In this document: positions 53,948 through 64,000 of the stretch, piece after piece
How the letters are laid out: each line of letters starts with the position of its first letter
Numbering within the stretch: the first letter of the stretch is position 1
Origin: Enterococcus pallens ATCC BAA-351
GTDB taxonomy: Bacteria; Bacillota; Bacilli; Lactobacillales; Enterococcaceae
DNA: 64,000 nucleotides
Reading direction: 5' to 3'
Assembly: GCF_000407485.1 (NCBI RefSeq)
Contig: NZ_ASWD01000007.1
Coordinates: forward strand, 186,001-250,000
Notes under the pieces: generated by a model
What the model saw: the letters and a program-made list of their open reading frames with translations, nothing else
What the model was told of the DNA's origin: nothing
Databases searched by the model: none
Translations under genes and position numbers: made by a program

Positions 53948-56900
53948 TTAGATTCTATTGTCACCTTTTTTTCTTTTCTTTGAGGTGCCGTAAAAAGCAA
54001 TTCCCATCGAAACAAGTCCTAAACCAGCTACAGAATAGAGAATTTGCTCATCCTCTGTTCCGGTGCTAGGCAGTGATTTTTTAGTTGCAGAAGTACCAGA
54101 GCTGTTATTGCTAGTTGTATTAGGAAGTCCGGTACGTTTATTAGTGTCTGAATCTGAATCGCTGTCCGAATCCGAGTCACTATCAGAATCTGAATCGCTG
54201 TCCGAATCTGAGTCACTATCAGAATCTGAATCACTGTCTGAGTCCGAATCACTATCAGAATCTGAATCACTATCCGAGTCTGAATCGCTGTCCGAATCTG
54301 AGTCACTGTCTGAATCTGAGTCGCTATCCGAGTCCGAATCACTGTCCGAATCTGAATCACTATCAGAATCTGAGTCGCTGTCCGAGTCCGAATCACTGTC
54401 CGAATCTGAATCACTATCAGAATCTGAGTCGCTGTCCGAGTCCGAATCACTGTCCGAATCTGAATCACTATCAGAATCTGAGTCGCTGTCTGAATCCGAG
54501 TCGCTATCGGAATCTGAGTCACTGTCCGAATCTGAATCACTATCGGAATCTGAGTCTGAATCATTGTCACCTTGAACAACAGTACTTACACTTTGACTTA
54601 CTTTGTCCTCTTTACCCTCTTGATGTCCTTTGACTAAGGCAGTAATAACATCGCCTTCTTCAAGCACTCTTCCGGTAAGTCTTGCATATTCATTGGCAAT
54701 TTCGGCTAAGTCATATTGGAAAGTGCCACCTGGTTCAACTTCTATTCCGCTAACAATCAGTTGACCATTCACATAAAGATCCACTGTATAGGTTCTATCA
54801 TGATCCATATTTTGACTAGGAACTCTTCCAGAAATAACTGTATCACCAGCCGTGTTAGGATTTAAGGTCGGCGGATTAACAAACCAATTGTCATAATCAG
54901 CATCTGCATCGCTATCAGAATCTGAATCACTGTCCGAATCTGAGTCACTATCGGAGTCCGAATCACTGTCCGAATCTGAGTCACTATCGGAATCTGAATC
55001 GCTGTCTGAGTCTGAATCGCTATCGGAATCTGAATCACTATCGGAATCTGAGTCGCTGTCTGAATCTGAATCACTATCAGAGTCCGAGTCACTATCGGAA
55101 TCTGAATCGCTATCGGAATCGCTGTCTGAATCTGAATCGCTATCCGAGTCTGAATCGCTATCGGAATCTGAGTCGCTGTCGGAGTCCGAATCACTGTCCG
55201 AGTCTGAGTCACTGTCTGAATCCGAGTCGCTATCGGAATCTGAATCGCTGTCTGAATCCGAGTCACTATCGGAGTCTGAATCGCTGTCGGAGTCCGAATC
55301 ACTGTCCGAATCTGAGTCACTATCCGAATCTGAGTCACTATCGGAATCTGAATCGCTATCCGAGTCCGAATCACTGTCGGAGTCTGAATCGCTATCGGAA
55401 TCCGAATCGCTATCGGAATCTGAGTCACTGTCTGAATCTGAATCGCTATCCGAGTCTGAGTCGCTATCAGAATCTGAATCGCTGTCCGAATCTGAGTCAC
55501 TATCCGAATCCGAATCACTATCGGAATCTGAGTCACTGTCTGAATCCGAATCACTATCGGAATCTGAATCGCTGTCTGAGTCTGAGTCGCTATCGGAATC
55601 TGAATCGCTATCCGAGTCTGAATCACTATCGGAATCCGAGTCACTATCGGAGTCTGAGTCACTGTCTGAATCCGAATCACTATCGGAGTCTGAGTCACTG
55701 TCTGAGTCTGAGTCACTGTCTGAATCTGAATCGCTATCGGAGTCCGAATCACTATCGGAATCTGAATCACTATCCGAGTCCGAGTCACTATCGGAATCTG
55801 AATCACTGTCTGAATCTGAGTCGCTGTCTGAATCTGAATCACTATCCGAGTCCGAGTCACTATCGGAATCTGAGTCACTGTCCGAGTCTGAATCACTATC
55901 GGAATCTGAATCGCTGTCTGAGTCTGAATCACTATCGGAATCTGAGTCGCTGTCTGAGTCCGAATCACTGTCTGAATCTGAATCGCTATCGGAGTCCGAA
56001 TCACTATCGGAATCTGAGTCACTGTCTGAGTCTGAGTCGCTATCGGAATCCGAATCACTATCCGAATCTGAATCGCTGTCTGAATCTGAGTCACTATCCG
56101 AATCTGAATCGCTGTCTGAGTCCGAATCACTGTCCGAATCTGAGTCACTATCCGAATCTGAATCGCTGTCTGAATCTGAGTCACTATCCGAATCTGAATC
56201 GCTGTCTGAGTCCGAATCACTGTCCGAATCTGAGTCACTATCCGAGTCCGAATCGCTATCGGAATCTGAATCGCTGTCTGAGTCCGAATCACTATCGGAG
56301 TCTGAATCGCTATCCGAGTCTGAATCCGAATCACTATCGGAATCTGAATCGCTGTCCGAATCTGAGTCACTGTCTGAATCCGAATCACTATCGGAATCCG
56401 AGTCACTGTCTGAGTCTGAATCACTGTCTGAATCCGAATCACTATCGGAATCTGAGTCACTGTCTGAGTCTGAATCACTATCGGAATCCGAATCACTGTC
56501 CGAATCTGAGTCGCTATCTGAGTCTGAGTCGCTATCTGAGTCTGAGTCGCTGTCCGAGTCTGAATCGCTATCGGAGTCCGAATCACTATCGGAATCTGAG
56601 TCACTGTCCGAGTCTGAGTCGCTATCGGAATCCGAATCACTATCGGAATCTGAATCGCTGTCTGAATCTGAGTCACTATCAGAATCTGAATCGCTGTCCG
56701 AATCTGAGTCACTATCGGAGTCCGAATCACTATCGGAATCTGAATCGCTGTCTGAGTCCGAATCACTATCGGAGTCTGAATCGCTATCCGAGTCTGAGTC
56801 ACTATCAGAATCTGAATCGCTATCGGAATCTGAATCACTATCAGAATCTGAGTCGCTATCGGAGTCCGAATCACTATCGGAATCTGAATCGCTGTCTGAG

Positions 56901-59900
56901 TCTGAGTCGCTGTCTGAGTCACTGTCGGAATCTGAATCGCTATCCGAGTCTGAGTCACTGTCGGAATCTGAATCGCTATCCGAGTCTGAATCACTATCAG
57001 AATCTGAATCGCTGTCTGAGTCCGAGTCCGAATCACTGTCTGAGTCTGAATCGCTATCGGAGTCTGAATCACTATCAGAATCTGAATCGCTATCGGAGTC
57101 TGAATCACTATCAGAATCTGAATCGCTGTCTGAGTCCGAGTCGCTGTCCGAGTCCGAATCACTGTCTGAGTCTGAATCGCTATCGGAGTCTGAATCACTA
57201 TCAGAATCTGAGTCACTATCGGAATCTGAGTCGCTATCCGAGTCTGAGTCGCTGTCCGAGTCTGAATCGCTATCGGAATCTGAGTCGCTATCAGAATCCG
57301 AGTCGCTATCCGAGTCTGAGTCACTGTCCGAATCTGAGTCACTATCGGAATCTGAGTCGCTATCCGAGTCTGAGTCGCTGTCCGAGTCTGAATCGCTATC
57401 GGAATCTGAGTCACTGTCTGAGTCTGAATCACTATCGGAATCTGAGTCACTATCAGAATCTGAATCGCTGTCCGAATCTGAGTCACTATCTGAGTCCGAA
57501 TCGCTATCGGAATCTGAGTCGCTGTCCGAGTCCGAATCACTATCGGAATCTGAATCGCTGTCTGAGTCCGAATCACTGTCCGAATCTGAGTCACTGTCTG
57601 AATCTGAATCGCTATCGGAGTCTGAATCACTATCGGAATCTGAATCGCTGTCTGAGTCTGAATCACTATCGGAATCTGAGTCACTGTCTGAGTCTGAGTC
57701 GCTGTCTGAGTCTGAATCACTATCGGAATCTGAGTCACTGTCTGAGTCTGAGTCGCTGTCCGAGTCTGAGTCGCTATCGGAATCTGAATCGCTGTCTGAG
57801 TCTGAATCACTATCGGAATCCGAATCACTGTCTGAATCTGAGTCGCTATCGGAGTCTGAGTCGCTGTCCGAGTCTGAATCGCTATCGGAATCTGAATCGC
57901 TATCTGAGTCCGAATCACTATCCGAATCTGAGTCACTGTCCGAGTCTGAGTCGCTATCGGAATCCGAATCACTATCGGAATCTGAATCGCTGTCTGAATC
58001 TGAGTCACTATCCGAATCTGAATCGCTGTCCGAATCTGAGTCACTATCGGAGTCCGAATCACTATCCGAATCTGAATCGCTGTCTGAGTCCGAATCACTA
58101 TCCGAGTCTGAATCACTATCCGAGTCTGAATCGCTATCCGAGTCTGAGTCACTATCCGAATCTGAATCGCTATCCGAATCTGAATCACTGTCTGAATCTG
58201 AGTCGCTATCGGAGTCCGAATCACTATCCGAATCTGAATCGCTGTCTGAGTCTGAGTCGCTGTCTGAGTCTGAGTCACTGTCTGAATCTGAATCGCTATC
58301 GGAGTCTGAGTCACTGTCGGAATCTGAATCGCTATCGGAGTCTGAATCGCTATCGGAATCTGAATCGCTATCGGAGTCTGAATCACTATCAGAATCTGAA
58401 TCGCTGTCTGAGTCCGAGTCGCTGTCCGAGTCCGAATCACTGTCTGAGTCTGAATCACTGTCTGAGTCTGAATCACTATCGGAATCTGAATCGCTATCGG
58501 AGTCTGAATCACTATCAGAATCTGAATCGCTGTCTGAGTCCGAGTCGCTGTCCGAGTCCGAATCACTGTCTGAGTCTGAATCGCTATCCGAATCTGAGTC
58601 GCTGTCCGAATCTGAGTCATTATCGGAATCCGAATCACTATCCGAATCTGAGTCGCTGTCCGAATCTGAGTCGCTATCGGAATCTGAATCACTGTCCGAA
58701 TCTGAGTCGCTATCGGAATCTGAATCACTGTCTGAGTCTGAATCGCTATCGGAGTCCGAGTCACTGTCTGAATCCGAATCACTATCCGAATCTGAGTCAC
58801 TGTCTGAGTCCGAATCACTGTCTGAATCTGAATCGCTATCGGAGTCCGAATCACTGTCTGAATCTGAATCACTGTCTGAATCCGAATCGCTATCGGAATC
58901 TGAGTCACTATCCGAGTCCGAATCACTGTCTGAATCTGAATCGCTATCGGAGTCTGAATCACTATCAGAATCTGAATCGCTATCGGAGTCTGAATCACTA
59001 TCAGAATCTGAATCGCTGTCTGAGTCGCTATCGGAATCTGAATCACTATCCGAATCTGAGTCACTGTCTGAGTCCGAATCACTATCAGAATCTGAGTCAC
59101 TGTCTGAGTCCGAATCGCTATCAGAATCTGAATCACTTTCGTCATCTTCACCGTATATTACAGTTGTATCTTCGCCTGGGTCAGCAACTGCCGGTGGTTT
59201 ATAACCTTTTTCTGGATCATCTGGATCAACTAGCTCCAATTTATTCCCACCTTCATCAGTTGGGGTATATCCTGGAACATGAGGAATCACTATTGGATAT
59301 TCTGGATCATCTGGATCCATTGCTTTACTTGGATCGGTTGAGTCATTTGGATATTTAACGGTAATGGTTTCTCCAGTATCTGGATTCGTCCATATAAACC
59401 CACCCATTGGTTTATAGACATAGGTTACACTGGCTCCATTTGGACCAACTGAGGTAGGATTGCCTGCATCAGCTTCTACATATAGATATCCTTCAATAAC
59501 ATTTATCTTGTCTTGGATGGATGCACCTACGGTAGTATTTTCCGTAATATCTGTTGCAATTGTTTCTCCAGCTTGATTCACATAATGGTAAGTCACGGTT
59601 GCTTCCTCAGGTACTAAACGCCAAGTCGTATCTCCCATTTTAGTTGCTGGCTGCATCATAGTCCCAGGTTCTAATCTTTCTCCAGCTTCATTTATAAAAT
59701 AGTATCCTGGTACTGGTTCTGGAACTTCCAAATCTCTGAGACTCAAATTGTCAGAAAGGATTGCGTATGGCGTAGAAGAACCAGTTGCATTGTTATCATA
59801 AGCAGTAGTGTCAATAATTAGGTTACCTACTTTTTGATAAACGAAAACCACATCTGGCGTAGGGTCTCCATATTTCCCGGATCTATTAGCCGGTATTTCA

Positions 59901-61786
59901 TGGAGCACATAGTTTATACTTCTATAGTTTCTTATTGGAGCAAAATAGTCTTCATTGTATTTTCCAGGTAATGTCTGATCATCATCCCCACCATTGATTG
60001 AAATATCACCGATACCATCACCATCTGTATCTAGCATGTACTTAACCGTTACAGATGAATCTTTTGCTGTGTAATAGTAATCAAGAGAAGTTGTTTCCCC
60101 TTGTGTTGGGAAAGTAACATCCATTTCACCTGTTAAAGCATCAGCACCAATAGGTAGTCTACTTAAATTCAATTCATATCCAGTAAATTCCAAGTCCTGT
60201 GCGGTAATTCGCCCTGTTTCATCTGGCCAGCCATTAATTGTTTTTGTTCCGATTGGCCCATTTTCGTCGTATAAGTTTAATTGCACATAACTTTGCCCCT
60301 GAATAACAATCTGATTAGGATCGCTGATAGCAATTCTTTCAGGAACTTCTACACCGTTAGTATCATGTGATGTATATTTCACTGTATGTGTGACTGAAGA
60401 GTCTGTCATATCAAAAGCAATCTTATGTCTAGTATCAAAAACATAGTTTTCATATAAATCATTTACTTGATTAATGAGTTCTTCACTATCATATTGAATA
60501 CCTAATGCTATTTCTAAAAACTCCGCTGGTGTACTTGCTCCACTCTGTTTATATTCCTCAAAATCCTTCAATTTTAAACCATTTTGTCCGTTACCGACAT
60601 TTCGAGCAACTGTATAGGTGCCATCAGAATTTTTCACTACTGCACAGGTATTTGGTCCTTCATTCCTCAAAATTGCAATGAGGTCCTCTTCAGAAGTATC
60701 ATCTGGAACATCAACAAGTCTGTTTGTAGTATTGGTTAAAACATATTCCCCAAAAATAACCTCTCCAGAACCATCAGGGCTTGGGAAAAAAACATGCGAC
60801 CACGATGGATTAGGTCCAAATCCGATGTTTGCGACATCTGCTTCGGACTCCACTTCTATATTTGTAAACTGAATGAGATCGTCATCTAATAACTCGGGTG
60901 ATACGCCAGTAGCAATGCTATCAAAAATACTTGTGTTGGTATAAATTGAATCAAGATCGAAAGATCCCGCATGTGCATACACTCCCCAGCCAGAGTAATG
61001 TGTCGCACCTGGCGTTTGAGTATACACTACCGTACTTGTAATTGTTTCAACCGTTTCTCCATTAAAATACATGTAGACTGGAGTATATTCTATTTGATTT
61101 AATTCTGTATTATACTGGGCAGAAAAACGCACATTGGGTGGATTGGATCCTGAAAGATTTACTTGTGCTTCCACTGCCGCATCCATATTTTCAGTTACTT
61201 CCAGTTCAAATCCAACATCATCAGAAATGAATTTTATTGTTCCTATATCAGGAATTGTTCCGCTTATTCCTTCGAAAAGTCCTGTACGGTAAGGCGTTAT
61301 GCTATTTATATTACTAGTAATTGGAATAATTATTTTATCCCCAATATTAACCTTCTGTTTTTCGTCATTACTAATTCTTATTTTAAAGCCTATACCATTA
61401 TGAATGGTTCCACCGTCATAAACAGATGGGGCCGTAGCACCTTCTGAAGCTGTACGTCTGACCTCAGATACTTGCACAATTGACTCTTCAGTCTCATTTG
61501 CTATCCAAGTTACACCACTGTCCCTAACTTCACCAGCTCTCGGCTTTAGATTATTTGCTGCCAAAGAAGAGGTATTCTGATTGATTTTCTGCTTCTCGGC
61601 TTCACTCCCATCCACCACTTCATTCTCAGCTGCATAGCTGACTTGATTTGCTAGTGGTGTACCAACCGTGCTGACCAGCATTGCCCCAGCAATACCGCCC
61701 TTGACTACCCAGTTCTTCTTCACCTTGTGCATCTTGTATTTCTTGATGGCTTCCTGTCGATAAACAATCTTTCGGTTGTTTCTCAT
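53948..61786 (-). CDS. Giant Ser-Asp repeat LPSTG adhesin
   Basis: A 2612-residue wall protein. Order: KxYKxGKxW-type signal ([17 protein letters not shown], about 15-31); a Ser/Glu-rich spacer; a large beta-rich putative ligand-binding region (about 75-560); two MucBP-like modules (about 580-780); the Pro/Asp pre-stalk domain (EKGYKPP, to ~883); Ser-Asp stalk 884-2293 with a single Asn change; folded domain 2294-2408 ([24 protein letters not shown]); short stalk 2409-2547; LPSTG, helix, basic tail. ATG with AAGGGG upstream. Domain plan matches the first adhesin, but the tip differs. Confidence 0.92.
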   Translation of the reverse strand: MRNNRKIVYRQEAIKKYKMHKVKKNWVVKGGIAGAMLVSTVGTPLANQVSYAAENEVVDGSEAEKQKINQNTSSLAANNLKPRAGEVRDSGVTWIANETEESIVQVSEVRRTASEGATAPSVYDGGTIHNGIGFKIRISNDEKQKVNIGDKIIIPITSNINSITPYRTGLFEGISGTIPDIGTIKFISDDVGFELEVTENMDAAVEAQVNLSGSNPPNVRFSAQYNTELNQIEYTPVYMYFNGETVETITSTVVYTQTPGATHYSGWGVYAHAGSFDLDSIYTNTSIFDSIATGVSPELLDDDLIQFTNIEVESEADVANIGFGPNPSWSHVFFPSPDGSGEVIFGEYVLTNTTNRLVDVPDDTSEEDLIAILRNEGPNTCAVVKNSDGTYTVARNVGNGQNGLKLKDFEEYKQSGASTPAEFLEIALGIQYDSEELINQVNDLYENYVFDTRHKIAFDMTDSSVTHTVKYTSHDTNGVEVPERIAISDPNQIVIQGQSYVQLNLYDENGPIGTKTINGWPDETGRITAQDLEFTGYELNLSRLPIGADALTGEMDVTFPTQGETTSLDYYYTAKDSSVTVKYMLDTDGDGIGDISINGGDDDQTLPGKYNEDYFAPIRNYRSINYVLHEIPANRSGKYGDPTPDVVFVYQKVGNLIIDTTAYDNNATGSSTPYAILSDNLSLRDLEVPEPVPGYYFINEAGERLEPGTMMQPATKMGDTTWRLVPEEATVTYHYVNQAGETIATDITENTTVGASIQDKINVIEGYLYVEADAGNPTSVGPNGASVTYVYKPMGGFIWTNPDTGETITVKYPNDSTDPSKAMDPDDPEYPIVIPHVPGYTPTDEGGNKLELVDPDDPEKGYKPPAVADPGEDTTVIYGEDDESDSDSDSDSDSDSDSDSDSDSDSDSDSDSDSDSDSDSDSDSDSDSDSDSDSDSDSDSDSDSDSDSDSDSDSDSDSDSDSDSDSDSDSDSDSDSDSDSDSDSDSDSDSDSDSDSDSDSDSDSDSDSDSDSDSDSDSDSDSDSDSDSDSDSDSDSDSDSDSDSDSDSDSDSDSDNDSDSDSDSDSDSDSDSDSDSDSDSDSDSDSDSDSDSDSDSDSDSDSDSDSDSDSDSDSDSDSDSDSDSDSDSDSDSDSDSDSDSDSDSDSDSDSDSDSDSDSDSDSDSDSDSDSDSDSDSDSDSDSDSDSDSDSDSDSDSDSDSDSDSDSDSDSDSDSDSDSDSDSDSDSDSDSDSDSDSDSDSDSDSDSDSDSDSDSDSDSDSDSDSDSDSDSDSDSDSDSDSDSDSDSDSDSDSDSDSDSDSDSDSDSDSDSDSDSDSDSDSDSDSDSDSDSDSDSDSDSDSDSDSDSDSDSDSDSDSDSDSDSDSDSDSDSDSDSDSDSDSDSDSDSDSDSDSDSDSDSDSDSDSDSDSDSDSDSDSDSDSDSDSDSDSDSDSDSDSDSDSDSDSDSDSDSDSDSDSDSDSDSDSDSDSDSDSDSDSDSDSDSDSDSDSDSDSDSDSDSDSDSDSDSDSDSDSDSDSDSDSDSDSDSDSDSDSDSDSDSDSDSDSDSDSDSDSDSDSDSDSDSDSDSDSDSDSDSDSDSDSDSDSDSDSDSDSDSDSDSDSDSDSDSDSDSDSDSDSDSDSDSDSDSDSDSDSDSDSDSDSDSDSDSDSDSDSDSDSDSDSDSDSDSDSDSDSDSDSDSDSDSDSDSDSDSDSDSDSDSDSDSDSDSDSDSDSDSDSDSDSDSDSDSDSDSDSDSDSDSDSDSDSDSDSDSDSDSDSDSDSDSDSDSDSDSDSDSDSDSDSDSDSDSDSDSDSDSDSDSDSDSDSDSDSDSDSDSDSDSDSDSDSDSDSDSDSDSDSDSDSDSDSDSDSDSDSDSDSDSDSDSDSDSDSDSDSDSDSDSDSDSDSDSDSDSDSDSDSDSDSDSDSDSDSDSDSDSDSDSDSDSDSDSDSDSDSDSDSDSDSDSDSDSDSDSDSDSDSDSDSDSDSDSDSDSDSDSDSDSDSDSDSDSDSDSDSDSDSDSDSDSDSDSDSDSDSDSDSDSDSDSDSDSDSDSDSDSDSDSDSDSDSDSDSDSDSDSDSDSDSDSDSDSDSDSDSDSDSDSDSDSDSDSDSDSDSDSDSDSDSDSDSDSDSDSDSDSDSDSDSDSDSDSDSDSDSDSDSDSDSDSDSDSDSDSDSDSDSDSDSDSDSDSDSDSDSDSDSDSDSDSDSDSDSDSDSDSDSDSDSDSDSDSDSDSDSDSDSDSDSDSDSDSDSDSDSDSDSDSDSDSDSDSDSDSDSDSDSDSDSDSDSDSDSDSDSDSDSDSDSDSDSDSDSDSDSDADADYDNWFVNPPTLNPNTAGDTVISGRVPSQNMDHDRTYTVDLYVNGQLIVSGIEVEPGGTFQYDLAEIANEYARLTGRVLEEGDVITALVKGHQEGKEDKVSQSVSTVVQGDNDSDSDSDSDSDSDSDSDSDSDSDSDSDSDSDSDSDSDSDSDSDSDSDSDSDSDSDSDSDSDSDSDSDSDSDSDSDSDSDSDSDSDSDSDSDSDSDSDSDSDSDSDSDSDSDSDSDSDSDSDSDSDSDSDSDSDSDSDSDTNKRTGLPNTTSNNSSGTSATKKSLPSTGTEDEQILYSVAGLGLVSMGIAFYGTSKKRKKGDNRI
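54146..54562 (-). repeat. Short Ser-Asp stalk repeat (139 codons) of the second adhesin
   Basis: Membrane-proximal run of 417 bp with the same 18-bp unit. It lies between the folded domain and the LPSTG anchor. Confidence 0.9.
54908..59137 (-). repeat. Long Ser-Asp stalk repeat (1410 codons) of the second adhesin
   Basis: 4230 bp of Ser-Asp codons, interrupted once by Asn (near 58618-58620). Same 18-bp register as in the first adhesin. Confidence 0.92.
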
Positions 61787-61833
61787 GCTGTTATAACCCC
61801 TTTTCTCCTAATAATCCTTTTGTTCTCTTCAAC

Positions 61834-63471
61834 CTAATCGCGATAAAAATACTCGTAAAAATGAATCAACCCACTTAAGAAATGTTCCTGGTCATCAATC
61901 CGCATCCGGAATTTGTCGTGGCGCGTATAGAAGCCGCGAACCACTTTCTCAGGCCGTTTTAAAAACATGGCCATTTCTGGATACATGACACCTTTTTCGA
62001 TTTCGACTTCCGCTCGTTTTCTAGCCACTTCCCTTAGTCGCCAAAAGTCTTCCTTAGACACAAAACGATCGAAGGCCTTGGTTTTGTAATACTCTGTCGC
62101 CTTCACCTTGTCTGTCATCTTGATCGCTGCCATAAGCAGCTCCAACAAGGTTGGGTAAGCGGTGTCCCGCTGTTCGATAAAGCGCAAATTTTCAAACGCA
62201 TTTTTTAAGCCGAATTCGTAGTATTTCTTCTCGTCTAAATAAAGCAATAATTCATTGGTGGCATAGCTCAACCAATGATCGTGGTACCGTTCGTAGTTTT
62301 TCGCCACAAATCGGTCAAATAATTTTTGCGCTAAGGCTAAATGTGCGGGGTTCTTCGTAATCGCATACCCTCGCAGCACACTGAAAACTGCTTCCCCATC
62401 GTAATAGATAATCTCGAATTTCTTCTTCGTCTCCAGCTGTTCATCCAATATGTGTGTGGTCTCACCTGTTGAAGAAACAAACTTGGTTTCGATTCCTTTA
62501 ATGATTCGATTAATCGCTGCTTCGTATTTGTCATTGCCAGTAATCGTCTGGAATTTAGCCAGAGCTAAAATCGCCAAGCCCTGTGCACCCAGCTTTAATG
62601 ACGTCCCCGAAGCTGTCTGCTCCTGGATGAATAGAGCCCCATCTTTTTCTAAGGTTAGGTGATCTAATCCCCAATCCAAGGCACGTTCTGAATCCTTGAG
62701 TTCTTCCGTTAAACCTAAATATTCTTGGGCTTCCAGTAAGGCATAGACACTGGAAAAATGCCGCACCGAATTGTAGCCTTTGATCTGATAATCATAGGTC
62801 GGGTAATAGCCATAAATGAACTGACCCGATGCCTGAATCTGTCGCTGTAAAAAGGCTTCGCCATTGGTAATGGCTTCATCCACCTGCTGGGGTAACCGAT
62901 GCAAATCAGTTGCTCGCATGCCTTCTTGTTGGGGCTGGATGGATAAAGGCAACCACTCCTTCTCAAAATAGAAGCCTTGGGTATCAAAAACGTAAAATTT
63001 CCGCTGGGGAATCTTGTTTTTCAATGATTCACCGTACTTGCGCATCATATACCCGTCTACGTTTTTTTGATCAAAGGACAATTCTGGTGAATTGAAGCCG
63101 ACCTTATGCTTCTCTGAAGGCTTCAATAACGCATTGCCCATCAGCTCTTCAGCTAAAAAAGCGACATTGAATTTCTTATCAAAGGCAATTCCTCGTCGAA
63201 AATAATTATTTCTCGGAACATTTGCCAGCTTTCGCATGAGTTCGAGGTAGGTACATTCCTCCACCGTGCGAACAATGTCCACGCGAATCATGGGGCCTTT
63301 AGCCTTGGCTAGTTCCTTTTTCAGCCAATCCAAGCCCTCCTCTAAGGTTGCCGTTCGAATATTTTTGACCTTTGCTCGATCACTTCCATTAGATACGGAT
63401 AGAAATAAATGCTTCTCTGCCGTATCAATCGGAACCTTTTTAAGCAATCGTTCCAACTTTTCTACTTCCAC
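61834..63471 (-). CDS. Stand-alone alpha/alpha-toroid protein, paralog of the GT2 fusion's N-terminus
   Basis: A 545-residue cytosolic protein aligned over its full length with residues 1-545 of the fusion at 42936 (GQFIYGYYPTYDYQIKGYNSV, RHFSSVYALLEAQEYL, YYDGEAVFSVLRGYA, RYHDHWLSYATNELLLYL, TRHDKFRMRIDDQEHFLSGL). It ends where the GT2 domain would begin. No membrane helix. GTG start (63469-63471), AAGGAG 11 nt upstream. Directly upstream of the second adhesin gene with no terminator, so probably cotranscribed. Could be a sugar-processing or scaffold partner; function unknown. Confidence 0.78.
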   Translation of the reverse strand: MEVEKLERLLKKVPIDTAEKHLFLSVSNGSDRAKVKNIRTATLEEGLDWLKKELAKAKGPMIRVDIVRTVEECTYLELMRKLANVPRNNYFRRGIAFDKKFNVAFLAEELMGNALLKPSEKHKVGFNSPELSFDQKNVDGYMMRKYGESLKNKIPQRKFYVFDTQGFYFEKEWLPLSIQPQQEGMRATDLHRLPQQVDEAITNGEAFLQRQIQASGQFIYGYYPTYDYQIKGYNSVRHFSSVYALLEAQEYLGLTEELKDSERALDWGLDHLTLEKDGALFIQEQTASGTSLKLGAQGLAILALAKFQTITGNDKYEAAINRIIKGIETKFVSSTGETTHILDEQLETKKKFEIIYYDGEAVFSVLRGYAITKNPAHLALAQKLFDRFVAKNYERYHDHWLSYATNELLLYLDEKKYYEFGLKNAFENLRFIEQRDTAYPTLLELLMAAIKMTDKVKATEYYKTKAFDRFVSKEDFWRLREVARKRAEVEIEKGVMYPEMAMFLKRPEKVVRGFYTRHDKFRMRIDDQEHFLSGLIHFYEYFYRD

Positions 63472-63521
63472 TACCTGTCGTGCTCCTTCTCCAACAATCT
63501 GCTCATTTCCTTTTCAGGTAG

Positions 63522-63790
63522 TTATCGCCACCTGCCGCGTTTTGGGCCCCATGAGTTAATCATGGGTTTACTTTCTGGTGTGACGCGATTCGGACTGTCA
63601 TCGGTATCTGCCTCCCAAGGGTAAAGTCCGTTCTCGTCCTTTTCATACTGCGCTTCGATCGTATATTCTCTTCCTACGCGGTGACCTATCAAGATGAAAT
63701 CAATCAAACTACGGTAAAAACTAATGTTTACAGAGATCTACCAGACTTAATGAATCCAACCAGATTATTCTGCAACAGAAATAAGTTCAT
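63522..63790 (-). pseudogene. Small GPKRGRW-tail protein (paralog B), apparent frameshift
   Basis: The C-terminus KDENGLYPWEADTDDSP...GPKRGRWR is nearly identical to the 94-aa paralog. The frame carrying it has no start with a ribosome site; its first TTG is at 63707. A well-placed ATG (63790, AAGGAG 8 nt upstream) opens MNLFLLQNNLVGFIKSGRS and stops at a TAA near 63730. Joining the two frames by a 1-nt shift near 63731-63737 rebuilds a protein of about the paralog's length with a membrane helix. Frameshifted gene, sequencing error or programmed shift. Confidence 0.6.
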
Positions 63791-63957
63791 TTCCTCAGCT
63801 CCTTCACCTTTTCCGCCAACACTAAGATCTCCTTCAACGTCTTGTATTCCTTGAAGTCATAGAGAAAGATCACCTTTTGACTGAACTTCTTTTCCAACGT
63901 TAAATACCGCAGGACAAAGGGATCATAGATCGACGCCGTCTCTGCTTTCTTCCCCAC
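63787..63957 (-). CDS. Small 56-aa Lys/Glu-rich protein
   Basis: GTG start (63955-63957) with GAGG 8 nt upstream, ending in KVKELRK. Its TGA overlaps the ATG of the next gene (ATGA), so it is translationally coupled and likely real. Content: TASIYDPFVLRYLTLEKKFS, then an amphipathic C-terminal helix. Family not recognised. Confidence 0.6.
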   Translation of the reverse strand: MGKKAETASIYDPFVLRYLTLEKKFSQKVIFLYDFKEYKTLKEILVLAEKVKELRK

Positions 63958-64000
63958 TTACATGACCTCTTTCTCCTGTGTCAGTACCAGGGTTGGTGGT
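63958..64000 (-). CDS. C-terminal fragment of an upstream gene (partial)
   Basis: The frame ending at TAA (63958-63960) gives ...PPTLVLTQEKEVM and is open to the window edge. The next gene starts just beyond the stop, consistent with an operon. Too short to identify. Confidence 0.4.
   Translation of the reverse strand, partial: PPTLVLTQEKEVM

Noticed and set aside
54862-59151. A second very long shifted frame over the other stalk
   Set aside because: Same cause: repeat register without stops.
63522-63707. Taking the TTG at 63707 as the start of the GPKRGRW gene
   Set aside because: No ribosome site; it would cut the membrane helix. The ATG at 63790 has a strong site, so a shift between frames is more likely.

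Overview
The window is a Gram-positive Firmicute chromosome segment, most likely from an Enterococcus. The evidence is an IreB with the Thr4/Thr7 N-terminus, the ireB-ruvX-DUF1292 cluster, linked uvrC, trxA, mutS2, cvpA and zapA, linked glnR and glnA, A+T-rich low-GC DNA, AGGAGG-type ribosome sites and 17-bp-spaced promoters. The species cannot be fixed from the sequence. No tRNA, rRNA, insertion sequence or CRISPR array was seen.

Left part (1-18 kb) is housekeeping, nearly all on the minus strand: an ABC/XRE membrane cluster, uvrC, trxA, mutS2, cvpA, zapA; an 870-bp non-coding gap; lactate oxidase; a plus-strand lipoprotein and a flavodoxin; then a zinc-starvation operon behind a clear Zur box. 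That operon holds zinc-free S14, L32 and L33, a CobW/ZNG-type GTPase, a 38-aa protein and an unknown 125-aa protein. It is followed by a glycosyltransferase, a GntR-ABC operon with a perfect operator, and ireB-ruvX-DUF1292.

Middle part (18-36 kb): a lipoprotein with a repetitive C-terminus; a five-gene operon joining a fructose-family PTS (IIA, IIBC), a PatB/MalY-type C-S lyase, a PRD/EIIA regulator and an M20 peptidase, with two matching TTTGTC-N11-GACAAA dyads upstream; glnR-glnA with a GlnR box; a long intergenic palindrome; hflX, miaA and glpQ; clpP under a CtsR box; an EndA-like nuclease whose membrane anchor lies in frame but lacks a normal start; and an NfeD-like/SPFH pair.

Right part (36-64 kb) is the accessory island and the most interesting region. 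Two giant wall-anchored proteins (about 2236 and 2612 aa) have KxYKxGKxW-type signal peptides, MucBP-like modules, Ser-Asp stalks of about 1290 and 1410 residues, a conserved folded domain between a long and a short stalk, and LPKTG/LPSTG anchors. Around them are a dedicated sortase, a toroid-glycosyltransferase-2 fusion and its stand-alone paralog, small membrane proteins ending in GPKRGRW, a hexapeptide acetyltransferase, a secreted HEWTH metallopeptidase, three paralogous winged-helix regulators with a degenerate receiver domain, an Mga/AtxA-like regulator and a bacteriocin-immunity-like protein. The likely logic is regulated export, modification, trimming and anchoring of two Ser-Asp adhesins. 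The accessory SecA2/SecY2 machinery that such signal peptides imply is not in view and may lie beyond the right edge, where a small-gene operon continues.
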